This document shows positions 1-5,320 of a DNA stretch of 6,621 bases, in pieces. Position 1 is the stretch's first letter. Each line of letters opens with the position of its first letter. The notes under the pieces are model-generated. The model ran no database searches. It saw only the letters and a program-made list of their open reading frames with translations, and was not told where the DNA came from. Position numbers and translations under genes: made by a program. Source of the DNA: Deltaproteobacteria bacterium (GTDB taxonomy: Bacteria; Bdellovibrionota; JACOXK01; 2-02-FULL-40-11); the NCBI GenBank assembly GCA_016193165.1, contig JACPST010000102.1, positions 1-6,621 on the forward strand. The letters run 5' to 3'.

Positions 1-394
1 GCAAACTCGGGATTTCTTTAATGATGATGATGAGCGTGGGATGAGGGCAGAGGTTTAAATCAAACCCAATGTTTCCATACCCCCGGCTGAGAATCGCCCG
101 GATATAGACGTCCTCTTTTTTAAAGTGTCTCCAATAGGCCGAAAGAGTACGAAAGATTTGAGCCGCGATTTCTTTTTTGGTCGCGGGGCTTTTGAGTTGA
201 AGTCTATCCGCGGAACGAAAAAGCCGGTCGATGTGTTCGGAAAGTTGCAGAGGGTAGCCGCTAAAAGTGCGAAAGGTGTCATAGACGGAATCTCCATATA
301 AAAAGCCATGATCCATGACAGGAATCATGGCTTTGTGAATCGGCACAATTTTTCCGTTGAGATTAATCAGGCCTTTTATTTTTAGGACTGCCAT
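1..394 (-). CDS. Class IV PLP aminotransferase (branched-chain or D-amino-acid type), 3' end outside window
   Basis: Reading the minus strand from the ATG at 394-392 gives 131 uninterrupted codons to the window edge, with no stop. The protein opens with a short beta-hairpin (GLINLNGKIVPIHKAMIPVM), then the class IV signature DHGFLYGDSVYDTFR (residues 28-42), the HIDRL element (54-58; R57 is the expected PLP-phosphate arginine) and YIRAILSRG (97-105). These are the N-terminal domain landmarks of the family that includes IlvE, D-alanine aminotransferase and PabC. The catalytic lysine lies later in such proteins, near residue 150-160, so it is outside the window. Upstream, AGG lies about 12 nt before the ATG, a modest ribosome site. 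The family call is firm. Which substrate it uses (branched-chain, D-amino acid or aminodeoxychorismate) cannot be decided from this half. Confidence 0.9.
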   Translation of the reverse strand, partial: MAVLKIKGLINLNGKIVPIHKAMIPVMDHGFLYGDSVYDTFRTFSGYPLQLSEHIDRLFRSADRLQLKSPATKKEIAAQIFRTLSAYWRHFKKEDVYIRAILSRGYGNIGFDLNLCPHPTLIIIIKEIPSL

Positions 395-460
395 AAGAGT
401 CAAAACCTATCATTCCTCAAAAATGATTTCAAATGTTTAATGATTTTGCAGCGCTAGAAA

Positions 461-466
461 ATTATA
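461..466 (-). promoter_or_regulatory. Candidate -10 box for the aminotransferase gene
   Basis: The minus strand reads TATAAT exactly at 466-461, about 67 nt upstream of the aminotransferase ATG. No good -35 box sits 16-18 nt further upstream (the hexamer there is AATTTC-like). The -10 match alone in an AT-rich region is weak evidence. Confidence 0.3.
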
Positions 467-566
467 CATCGAATTTCACTCATGAAATTTTAATTTTTTT
501 CTAAGAATTGAAAAATGAAGAGCTGGTTTTGAGGGGTTAGGCGCACTCTATTTTTTGAGAGTTTTT

Positions 567-582
567 CGGCATGCCCCTTGCA
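567..582 (+). promoter_or_regulatory. Candidate sigma-54 (-24/-12) promoter, orphan
   Basis: CGGCATGCCCCTTGCA matches the sigma-54 consensus TGGCAYR-N4-TTGCW at all but the first position. The GG and GC elements are separated by the required 10 nt. It points rightward into a stretch with no plus-strand gene before 1630, so any transcript would be a short RNA or antisense to the cytochrome genes. No activator-binding repeats were recognised upstream. The match could be chance. Confidence 0.3.
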
Positions 583-629
583 CTAAAATAAGGGTAGAAA
601 AAGGTTTTCCGCCTAGCAGGGACGAGTTG

Positions 630-659
630 AAAAATATCATCCAACCCCCCAATATTTTT
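630..659. terminator. Weak AT-rich hairpin beyond the cytochrome c gene
   Basis: AAAAATAT (630-637) is the inverted complement of ATATTTTT (652-659), with a 14-nt loop. It lies 20-50 bp past the stop codon of the cytochrome c gene, and U-rich sequence follows the stem on either strand. A stem made only of A-T pairs is a poor intrinsic terminator, so this is a position-based guess. Confidence 0.22.
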
Positions 660-679
660 TGACTCTTTCCTGGCTTTTT

Positions 680-1024
680 TTACTTCTTTTTATCTTCGGA
701 TTTTAGGTAGGCAAGAATCGCATTGATTTCATTGTCTTTGAGGCCCATGTTGATCATGGGAATATTATTGTACTCTTGAAGAAGCTTCTTTGCAGTCTCA
801 TCGGTTTTAAGCATGGTCTCTGGATCTTTAATCATTTTTTTAATCCAGTCTGCTTTTCGTCTTTGAGTGACCCCTTTTAAATCTGGGCCAATCAGCTTTC
901 CTTTGCCAAGGGTGTGGCAAGTTACGCATTTAGAATCAAAAATGGCTTTACCTGCTTGCGCGAACGTGTCTAAAGAAAAAAAGCTTACTCCTAAAACTAA
1001 GAACCTTAAAAGAATATTTTTCAT
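680..1024 (-). CDS. Secreted monoheme cytochrome c
   Basis: This is a 114-residue class I cytochrome c with an N-terminal signal peptide (MKN, hydrophobic core at 4-18, probable cleavage after an FAQA-like site near 21-24). The heme site CVTCH is at 33-37, with H37 as proximal ligand. GPDL follows at 46-49, and IPMINMGLKDNEINAILAYL (88-107) supplies the likely distal methionine (M90 by alignment with the usual MPNLGL pattern; M93 is the alternative). The C-terminus is lysine-rich. The start at 1024 is chosen because GGAGGA lies 7 nt upstream and the signal peptide begins there. A longer reading frame from 1075 would add 17 residues ahead of the signal peptide and is disfavoured. The gene sits 75 nt behind a membrane heme-protein-like gene on the same strand, so it is probably its periplasmic electron-transfer partner. 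The exact partner enzyme is inferred, not shown. Confidence 0.9.
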   Translation of the reverse strand: MKNILLRFLVLGVSFFSLDTFAQAGKAIFDSKCVTCHTLGKGKLIGPDLKGVTQRRKADWIKKMIKDPETMLKTDETAKKLLQEYNNIPMINMGLKDNEINAILAYLKSEDKKK

Positions 1025-1099
1025 TTTTAAATCCTCCAAAGATTTCTTCATAGCGATGCTGAATCCAGAAGTCAATGAAAGAAAGCAATTGAGGTTGAA

Positions 1100-1531
1100 T
1101 TAACTTACTTTAAGCTTAGGATTATCGTCACAAGAGTTGTTGCAGCAGGCTTTGGGTTTGGAGAAGGGTGAATTTAGAAATTTGAGCGCCTTTAGAATCT
1201 GAACAACAAAAATGAGAATCCCTAAAAATTGAAAAAGGCCAAAAGTAAAAAATAAGATATTTAAAAGAGGAAGATGCGTATAAAAAAGGATTTGTAAAAT
1301 GGGAACACCGATCATGCCGGCCATGCCGATATTGGCCAGCCACCAATGGAGTTTTTGAAAACACTCGGCAATCAAAGGACTTCCAGAGAAACGGGGAATG
1401 ACATGATAGGCCAAGCCAAAAATCATCATTGAAATCCATCCAATGACCATGGTGTGTGCGTGAGGGAAATGAAGGATGCCTTTCCAGGAAGGCAAGCTCG
1501 CCATAAAAATTCCCATGAAAGCTCCGATCAA
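1100..1531 (-). CDS. Small heme-copper-oxidase subunit I-like membrane protein, N-terminus apparently frameshifted
   Basis: The open frame from TTG at 1531 encodes 143 residues with about four membrane segments (roughly 1-13, 27-48, 62-83 and 89-116). Histidines sit at helix ends: HFPHAH (21-26), AYHVIPRF (41-48) and LHWW (61-64). The HAH...GW...GLAYHVIPRF pattern resembles small proteins related to cytochrome oxidase/NO reductase subunit I or NnrS. Those usually have a longer first helix. Here the TTG start falls inside that helix (LIGAFMGIFMAS). Upstream, the ATG at 1581-1579 in another frame encodes MTQVITFFLK, a convincing N-terminus that then meets a stop at 1545-1543. AAGG 9 nt before the TTG could serve a shortened product. 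The C-terminal tail carries three cysteines (C129, C130, C134) in an acidic and basic stretch, which may bind metal. A cytochrome c gene follows 75 nt downstream. Function: probable heme or gas-ligand membrane protein; the substrate is unknown. Confidence 0.7.
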   Translation of the reverse strand: MIGAFMGIFMASLPSWKGILHFPHAHTMVIGWISMMIFGLAYHVIPRFSGSPLIAECFQKLHWWLANIGMAGMIGVPILQILFYTHLPLLNILFFTFGLFQFLGILIFVVQILKALKFLNSPFSKPKACCNNSCDDNPKLKVS

Positions 1532-1581
1532 TTTTTTTGACCTTACTGGATTTTTAAAAAGAAGGTAATGACCTGCGTCAT
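1532..1581 (-). other. Out-of-frame N-terminal segment of the heme-copper-oxidase-like gene
   Basis: From ATG 1581-1579 the minus strand reads MTQVITFFLKIQ and then TAA. The downstream gene continues in the -1 frame. Two single-base changes would join them cleanly: dropping one A from the A5 run (1555-1551) and one from the A7 run (1538-1532) gives MTQVITFFLKSSKVKK followed by LIGAFMG. Alternatively, a -1 slip on T-TTA-AAA (ending in the A5 run) gives MTQVITFFLKNPVRSKK before LIGAFMG. Either yields a protein near 160 residues. Whether this is sequencing error, mutation or programmed recoding is not decidable here. Confidence 0.5.
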
Positions 1582-1582
1582 T
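1567..1582. promoter_or_regulatory. Perfect palindrome, FNR/CRP-family-like operator candidate
   Basis: AATGAC-CTGC-GTCATT is a perfect 6-bp inverted repeat with a 4-nt spacer. Its core TGAC-N4-GTCA has the geometry of FNR/Dnr-class sites (TTGAT-N4-ATCAA), though the outer bases differ. It lies 48 nt upstream of the tpl start and overlaps the upstream ATG (1581-1579) of the divergent membrane protein gene. It could therefore control either or both, but it could also simply be coding sequence for MTQVI. Confidence 0.3.
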
Positions 1583-1618
1583 TTTTCTTTTCTATTTTTA
1601 AGATATATTTTTCTTTTT

Positions 1619-1632
1619 GAGGAAAATCTTTG
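1619..1632 (+). promoter_or_regulatory. Shine-Dalgarno and TTG start fixing the tpl start
   Basis: GAGGA at 1619-1623 lies 6 nt before TTG at 1630-1632, and an in-frame TGA at 1618-1620 excludes any earlier start. The next usable codon, GTG at codon 10, has no comparable ribosome site, so TTG is preferred. Confidence 0.65.
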
Positions 1633-3030
1633 ATTTTAAATTCTAAAAAAGAATGGGTGCTGCCTCCGTATAAGATTAAGGCGATTGAGCCGATTTATAC
1701 TCTTTGTCGTGAGGAACGACTCAAGGCCATTCAACACTCTCATTACAATACCTTTTTACTTTCGTCTTCCGATGTTACCATGGATCTTTTAACAGACAGT
1801 GGAACTTCTGCCATGAGTGATTATCAGTGGGCGGGACTCATGATGGGAGATGAGGCCTATGCGGGCAGTTGTAATTTTGATCATTTAGAGGAGGCGGTCC
1901 GGGACGTCTTTGGATATCACTATATAGTTCCCACTCATCAGGGCAGGGGCGCCGAGCATATTCTTTCTAAAATTTTAATTCATCCCGGAGATATCATTCC
2001 TGGAAATATGTATTTTACAACAACCAAACTTCATCAAGAGCTTGCCGGAGGGACTTTTTCAGATGTGATTATCGATGAAGCCCATGATTCTTTGTCAGAA
2101 CATCCTTTTAAAGGAAATGTGGATCTTCAAAAATGTGAGGCTTTGGTTCAAAAGGTTACAGCCAAAAAAATTCCGTATGTTAATCTTCAAGCCTGCGTGA
2201 ATATGGCAGGAGGCCAGCCTTTTTCTTTAGAAAATCTTAGAGCTCTCAGAGAATTTACACATCGTCATCGAATCAAAATTATTTTAGATGCCACACGTGT
2301 GGTGGAAAACGCCCATTTTATTAAAGTGCGTGAAAAGGGGTATGAAAGCTGGCCCATTGTTTCACTCGTCCGGGAAATTTGTTCTTTGACGGATGGCTGC
2401 TTTATGAGCGCTAAAAAAGACGCGCTGGTCAATATCGGGGGTTTTTTAGCGATGAATGACGAAGCATTTTTTACTGAAGCCAAAGCTTTAGTGGTCATTT
2501 ATGAAGGGCTTCATACGTATGGAGGATTGGCTGGACGAGATTTGGAAGCCATGGCGCGAGGACTTTATGAAGCAACCTGTGATGATCGATTTGTGGCGCA
2601 TCGAATCCAGCAAGTGGAAGAATTTGGGCGAAAACTCATGCAGCGAGATATCCCCATTGTAAAGCCCATTGGGGGGCATGCTATTTTTATCGATGCTAAG
2701 AGATTTTCGCCCCATTTATCTCAAGATCTTTTTCCAGCTCAAGCCCTGGCAGCTGAAATTTATATTGAAAGTGGCATTCGTACGATGGAGCGAGGCATTG
2801 TTTCATCGGGCCGGGATTCCAAAACAGGGAAAAATATTTATCCTAAATTAGAGTTGGTACGTTTGACCATTCCTCGTCGTGTGTATACTCAAGAACACTT
2901 TGAGTATGCAACTCATGTCATTCATGAGGTGTATCTCAGGCGTCGGGAGATTAAAGGACTGCAAATGACTTTTGAGCCGAAGCAGCTGCGCTTTTTCCAA
3001 GCTCACTTTCAACCGATCCCATGCTGTTGA
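1630..3030 (+). CDS. tpl: Tyrosine phenol-lyase (beta-tyrosinase), EC 4.1.99.2
   Basis: This 466-residue PLP enzyme of the beta-eliminating lyase family converts L-tyrosine to phenol, pyruvate and ammonia in the cytoplasm as a homotetramer. The landmarks are LLTDSGT (53-59), GDEAYAGS (73-80, active-site Y77), THQGRGAE (102-109), NMYFTTT (126-132, T130), VNMAGGQP (190-197), the aspartate pairing the pyridine nitrogen with its arginine (D220, R223), and the PLP lysine in SAKKD (K263). The choice of tyrosine over tryptophan rests on residues known to separate the two enzymes. TMERG (385-389) has Met386/Arg388, matching Met379/Arg381 of Citrobacter TPL rather than the Val/Ile of tryptophanase. 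LRFF (453-456) supplies the phenyl-pocket Phe. R411 is the carboxylate-binding arginine. Length is usual for the family (about 456), with a ten-residue N-terminal extension from the TTG start. The final codons (454 to stop) lie inside a 92-bp repeat that recurs at the right of the window, and they end in an atypical PIPCC tail. Confidence 0.95.
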   Translation: MILNSKKEWVLPPYKIKAIEPIYTLCREERLKAIQHSHYNTFLLSSSDVTMDLLTDSGTSAMSDYQWAGLMMGDEAYAGSCNFDHLEEAVRDVFGYHYIVPTHQGRGAEHILSKILIHPGDIIPGNMYFTTTKLHQELAGGTFSDVIIDEAHDSLSEHPFKGNVDLQKCEALVQKVTAKKIPYVNLQACVNMAGGQPFSLENLRALREFTHRHRIKIILDATRVVENAHFIKVREKGYESWPIVSLVREICSLTDGCFMSAKKDALVNIGGFLAMNDEAFFTEAKALVVIYEGLHTYGGLAGRDLEAMARGLYEATCDDRFVAHRIQQVEEFGRKLMQRDIPIVKPIGGHAIFIDAKRFSPHLSQDLFPAQALAAEIYIESGIRTMERGIVSSGRDSKTGKNIYPKLELVRLTIPRRVYTQEHFEYATHVIHEVYLRRREIKGLQMTFEPKQLRFFQAHFQPIPCC

Positions 3031-3080
3031 AAAAGGCTCATCTGCGTCGTTGCTCTCGTCGGCTCTCCTTCGACGTACTG
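2989..3080 (+). repeat. 92-bp direct repeat, left copy (overlaps tpl 3' end)
   Basis: The segment is 92 bp and matches 6494-6585 with two mismatches (3000/6505 and 3022/6527). Its first 42 bp are the last tpl codons and stop; the rest is intergenic. In this copy the sequence continues past the shared part into a hairpin, CGTACT-gtcaa-AGTACG (3074-3090), and then CG-rich sequence to about 3126. The whole 3022-3126 stretch looks like a REP-type or MITE-like intergenic element. Because the coding portion encodes the conserved RFFxAxF of the lyase family, this copy is probably the ancestral one. Confidence 0.9.
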
Positions 3081-3342
3081 TCAAAGTACGCCTCAGTCGC
3101 GCCTCCTCGAGCGCCTAGCATCTGGATATGTCCAAATAGATAGAGAAAAAAAATAATTTTTGTTAAGTCTCATAGAACCTTTTGCTACAGGAGAGAAAAC
3201 ATTTGGGGAAAGATCACTCCCTCGCAACCCCCTTCGATTTTATAACCACTCATCGCAAATCCCTACTTCTTAAAAACTCTTTACATTAATTTTTGATTGT
3301 GATTTACTTCTAATGAAATGAATAGTTTATAGAGAAGATTAT
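3031..3342. other. Gene-free gap between tpl and the FG-GAP gene
   Basis: The left ~95 bp are the CG-rich palindromic element following tpl, including the 6-bp-stem hairpin at 3074-3090, which could also end tpl transcription. From about 3127 the composition turns AT-rich and no reading frame, RNA gene or strong promoter was recognised. Near the right end, AGAGAAG (3331-3337) serves as the ribosome site of the next gene. Confidence 0.6.
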
Positions 3343-5142
3343 ATGTATGATACACTCAACACTCAACACGTAGTATTCTGTTTTAAAAGATTTTTATCCT
3401 TTGCTTTCAAGTGTCAGATTTTTGTTTTTTTATTTTTAATGATATTGCTTTCTAAAAATTCCCATACAGAAATTGTGTATGAGCATCCCGCAGACCAGCA
3501 AAATTTTAACTATGGTTTTGAGGATGGTTCTTTGGATGCTGAAGAGGGGGTTTTGAGTTTATGCGCTACAAAAAAATGTACTGCACAAAATCCGTATGAA
3601 CGGGGATATAAGCTAGGGTATAAAAAAGGAGCCAAAAAGAAAGGCCTAATCGACCCTTTGATTGACTCTCCCGGAAAAACCATGGGCTCAGATTTCAATG
3701 GCGATGGAATTCATGATGTCATAATAGGGGGATATAATGCTGAAGGCGCGGGGGCTGCAGACGCAGCCAGAGGCGAGGCTTATATTTTTTATGGAGCGAG
3801 TAGTTTGAGCGGCACAAAAGGGGTTTCTACGGCCGATGTCATCATTCAAGGAAAAGCGGATAGCGATAAGTTAGGATTTCGCGTTTCATCTGCAGGGGAT
3901 GTCAATGGAGATGGCATAGATGATATTATCGCAGGGGCAGCATACAATGATGCCGTGGCCACGAGTTCAGGCGCCGCCTATATCTTTTTTGGATCGACCA
4001 CCTTAAGCGGGACAAAGAATTTGGCAGGGTCTGCTTCTGCCGATGTGACCTTTTTAGGAAAAAACGTCACTAATTGTCTTTTAGGATTGGATGTTTCAGG
4101 AGCAGGAGATGTCAATGGCGATGGCTTTGATGATGTGATCGTAGGAGCTTATAGCAATGATGCTACTTCCGGTGAAGGTGCGGCGTATATCTTTTTTGGA
4201 GCGGGCAACTTAAGCGGGACAAAAAACTTAAATACAACGGCTTCTGCGGATGTAACTATTTTAGGAAAGGTGTCTGGCGATGGATTAGGAGCCCCCGGTG
4301 TTTCAGGTGCCGGGGATATCAATGGGGATGGGTTTGATGATATTATTGTGGGCGCCTATAAAAATGATGCTTTCAATACGAGTTCTGGAGAAGCGTACGT
4401 TTTTTTTGGGGCGTCAAACTTAAGCGGGACTAAAGATTTGGATACGACTGCATCTCCGGATGTCACCATTCAAGGGTCGGAGACGGGAAGAACAGGTTTT
4501 TCAGTTTCGGGTTTGGGAGATGTCAACGGCGATGGTTTGGATGATATAGGTGTCTCACACCATGGGCCTACCGGCGTGGGAGAAGCCTATATTTTTTATG
4601 GAGCTACTAACATAAGCGGCACAAAAGCGGTTGCTTCGGCCAATGTTCAATTGCTTGGGAAAACGGGAAGTGACTCCTTTGGTATATCGGTTTCTGGCGC
4701 TGGCGATATAAACGATGATGGATTTGATGATGTGATCGTAGGAGGTGAGTTAGACGATAGTGGCAGTGTTACGAATCGGGGAGGGGCGTATGTCTTTTTT
4801 GGATCGAGTGCCTTAAGCGGGACAAAGGATTTGGCAGGGTCTGCTTCTGCCGATGTCACCATTTTAGGAGAGAAGACCAATGATTATTTAGGAGAAAGCG
4901 TTTCCGGCGCTGGAGATGTCAACGCCGATGGCATTCCAGACGTTATTATGGGAGCAAGGGGAAATGATTTTGTTGCCAACATCTCTGGAGCGGCGTATAT
5001 CTTTTTTGGATCGACTACCTTAAGCGGGACAAAGGATTTTGCAACTACTACTACTCGTTCCGATGTGACCTTCACAGGAAGAGCAGCCTCAGATTTGATT
5101 GGAAAAAGTGTGAGTGGTGGCCGCACGAGCGGTGGGCGATAA
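3343..5142 (+). CDS. Exported FG-GAP / integrin-alpha-like seven-blade beta-propeller protein
   Basis: The product has 599 residues. A hydrophobic stretch at about 25-37 after a basic segment is a likely uncleaved anchor or signal peptide. Next comes a small domain (41-110) with two cysteines (C74, C80) and a glycine-tyrosine-lysine motif (RGYKLGYKKGAKKKG). Seven repeats of 62-70 residues follow, each with a calcium-binding DxNxDGxxD loop starting at D117, D186, D256, D325, D393, D455 and D525, then a strand of the AYIFFG type and an LSGTK turn. This is the FG-GAP repeat of integrin alpha chains and many secreted bacterial proteins, and seven blades would close one propeller. The likely place of action is the periplasm or cell surface, in binding or adhesion; the ligand is unknown. 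Loop 6 (NDDG) and loop 7 (NADGIPD) deviate slightly. The protein stops just after the start of an eighth unit (LIGKSVSGG), then a short GRTSGGR tail, so the C-terminus may be truncated. Start: ATG with AGAGAAG 5 nt upstream. Confidence 0.88.
   Translation: MYDTLNTQHVVFCFKRFLSFAFKCQIFVFLFLMILLSKNSHTEIVYEHPADQQNFNYGFEDGSLDAEEGVLSLCATKKCTAQNPYERGYKLGYKKGAKKKGLIDPLIDSPGKTMGSDFNGDGIHDVIIGGYNAEGAGAADAARGEAYIFYGASSLSGTKGVSTADVIIQGKADSDKLGFRVSSAGDVNGDGIDDIIAGAAYNDAVATSSGAAYIFFGSTTLSGTKNLAGSASADVTFLGKNVTNCLLGLDVSGAGDVNGDGFDDVIVGAYSNDATSGEGAAYIFFGAGNLSGTKNLNTTASADVTILGKVSGDGLGAPGVSGAGDINGDGFDDIIVGAYKNDAFNTSSGEAYVFFGASNLSGTKDLDTTASPDVTIQGSETGRTGFSVSGLGDVNGDGLDDIGVSHHGPTGVGEAYIFYGATNISGTKAVASANVQLLGKTGSDSFGISVSGAGDINDDGFDDVIVGGELDDSGSVTNRGGAYVFFGSSALSGTKDLAGSASADVTILGEKTNDYLGESVSGAGDVNADGIPDVIMGARGNDFVANISGAAYIFFGSTTLSGTKDFATTTTRSDVTFTGRAASDLIGKSVSGGRTSGGR
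3991..4052 (+). repeat. Intragenic near-identical blade segment A
   Basis: About 60 bp around the AYIFFGS...LSGTK...LAGSASADV codons are nearly base-identical to 4801-4860, including a 26-base run without differences just upstream of the Val codon (TTTGGCAGGG...GCCGATGT). A shorter version recurs at about 5003-5040. Identity at silent positions indicates recent duplication or gene conversion between blades rather than selection on protein alone. Confidence 0.75.
4801..4860 (+). repeat. Intragenic near-identical blade segment B
   Basis: This is the partner of the segment near 3991-4052. It differs at only a handful of bases, mostly in the GSTT/GSSA codons, and lies three to four blades further along the same gene. 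Confidence 0.75.
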
Positions 5143-5271
5143 AAGACTTGTTAATGGCCGTGTTGTATAAATTTCTACGTTCATCTTTATATTTAAAAAG
5201 TTAGTGCTTGTTCGGTAATATCTTAAAAAATATCCTAAAAAACGTACACAGAACTTCGCTGCCTTGTCAGT

Positions 5272-5300
5272 TTGACATGCTCTAATATTTATGAGATATA
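5272..5300 (+). promoter_or_regulatory. Sigma-70-type promoter for the ATPase gene
   Basis: A perfect -35 box TTGACA (5272-5277) is followed after 17 nt by GATATA (5295-5300). TATATA or TATAAT are also available slightly further right with longer spacing. Transcription would begin around 5307-5313, leaving only about 8-14 nt ahead of the ATG at 5321. No Shine-Dalgarno sequence is visible there, so the message could be nearly leaderless. Confidence 0.45.
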
Positions 5301-5320
5301 TATAATAAAATCATTAGATT

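Noticed and set aside
55..309. 84-residue minus-strand reading frame
   Set aside because: It is a shadow of the class IV aminotransferase read in another frame; its protein shows no family motifs.
545..566. ACTCT/AGAGT hairpin followed by T5 as a plus-strand terminator
   Set aside because: The stem is only 5 bp and no plus-strand gene lies upstream for it to terminate.
1025..1075. Upstream extension of the cytochrome c gene to an earlier ATG
   Set aside because: It would put 17 polar residues ahead of the signal peptide and ignore the strong GGAGGA site 7 nt before the ATG at 1024.
867..1103. 78-residue plus-strand reading frame over the cytochrome c gene
   Set aside because: It lies antisense to a well-supported cytochrome c with heme motif and Shine-Dalgarno, and shows no motifs of its own.
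1128..1439. 103-residue minus-strand reading frame inside the membrane protein gene
   Set aside because: It is an alternative frame of the heme-copper-oxidase-like gene, without the conserved histidine pattern.
1630..3030. Tryptophanase (tnaA) as identity of the lyase
   Set aside because: The specificity segment is TMERG with Met and Arg, and LRFF provides Phe; tryptophanase has Val/Ile and His at these positions. No TnaC-like leader is present upstream.
3286..3342. Promoter for the FG-GAP gene in the AT-rich leader
   Set aside because: Several TTGATT- and TTTACA-like hexamers occur, but none has a convincing -10 box at 16-18 nt.
3660..5142. CRISPR or tandem-repeat array
   Set aside because: The periodic similarity is coding (beta-propeller blades of 62-70 codons), in one open frame, with no constant repeat and unique spacers.
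5143..5200. Frameshifted continuation of the propeller (an eighth calcium loop)
   Set aside because: The other two frames were read; neither restores a DxNxDG loop. One gives only a vague VGD...VNG similarity before a stop.
5154..5204. 16-codon frame starting ATGGCCGTGTTG after the propeller gene
   Set aside because: It is too short, has no ribosome site and has no recognisable similarity.
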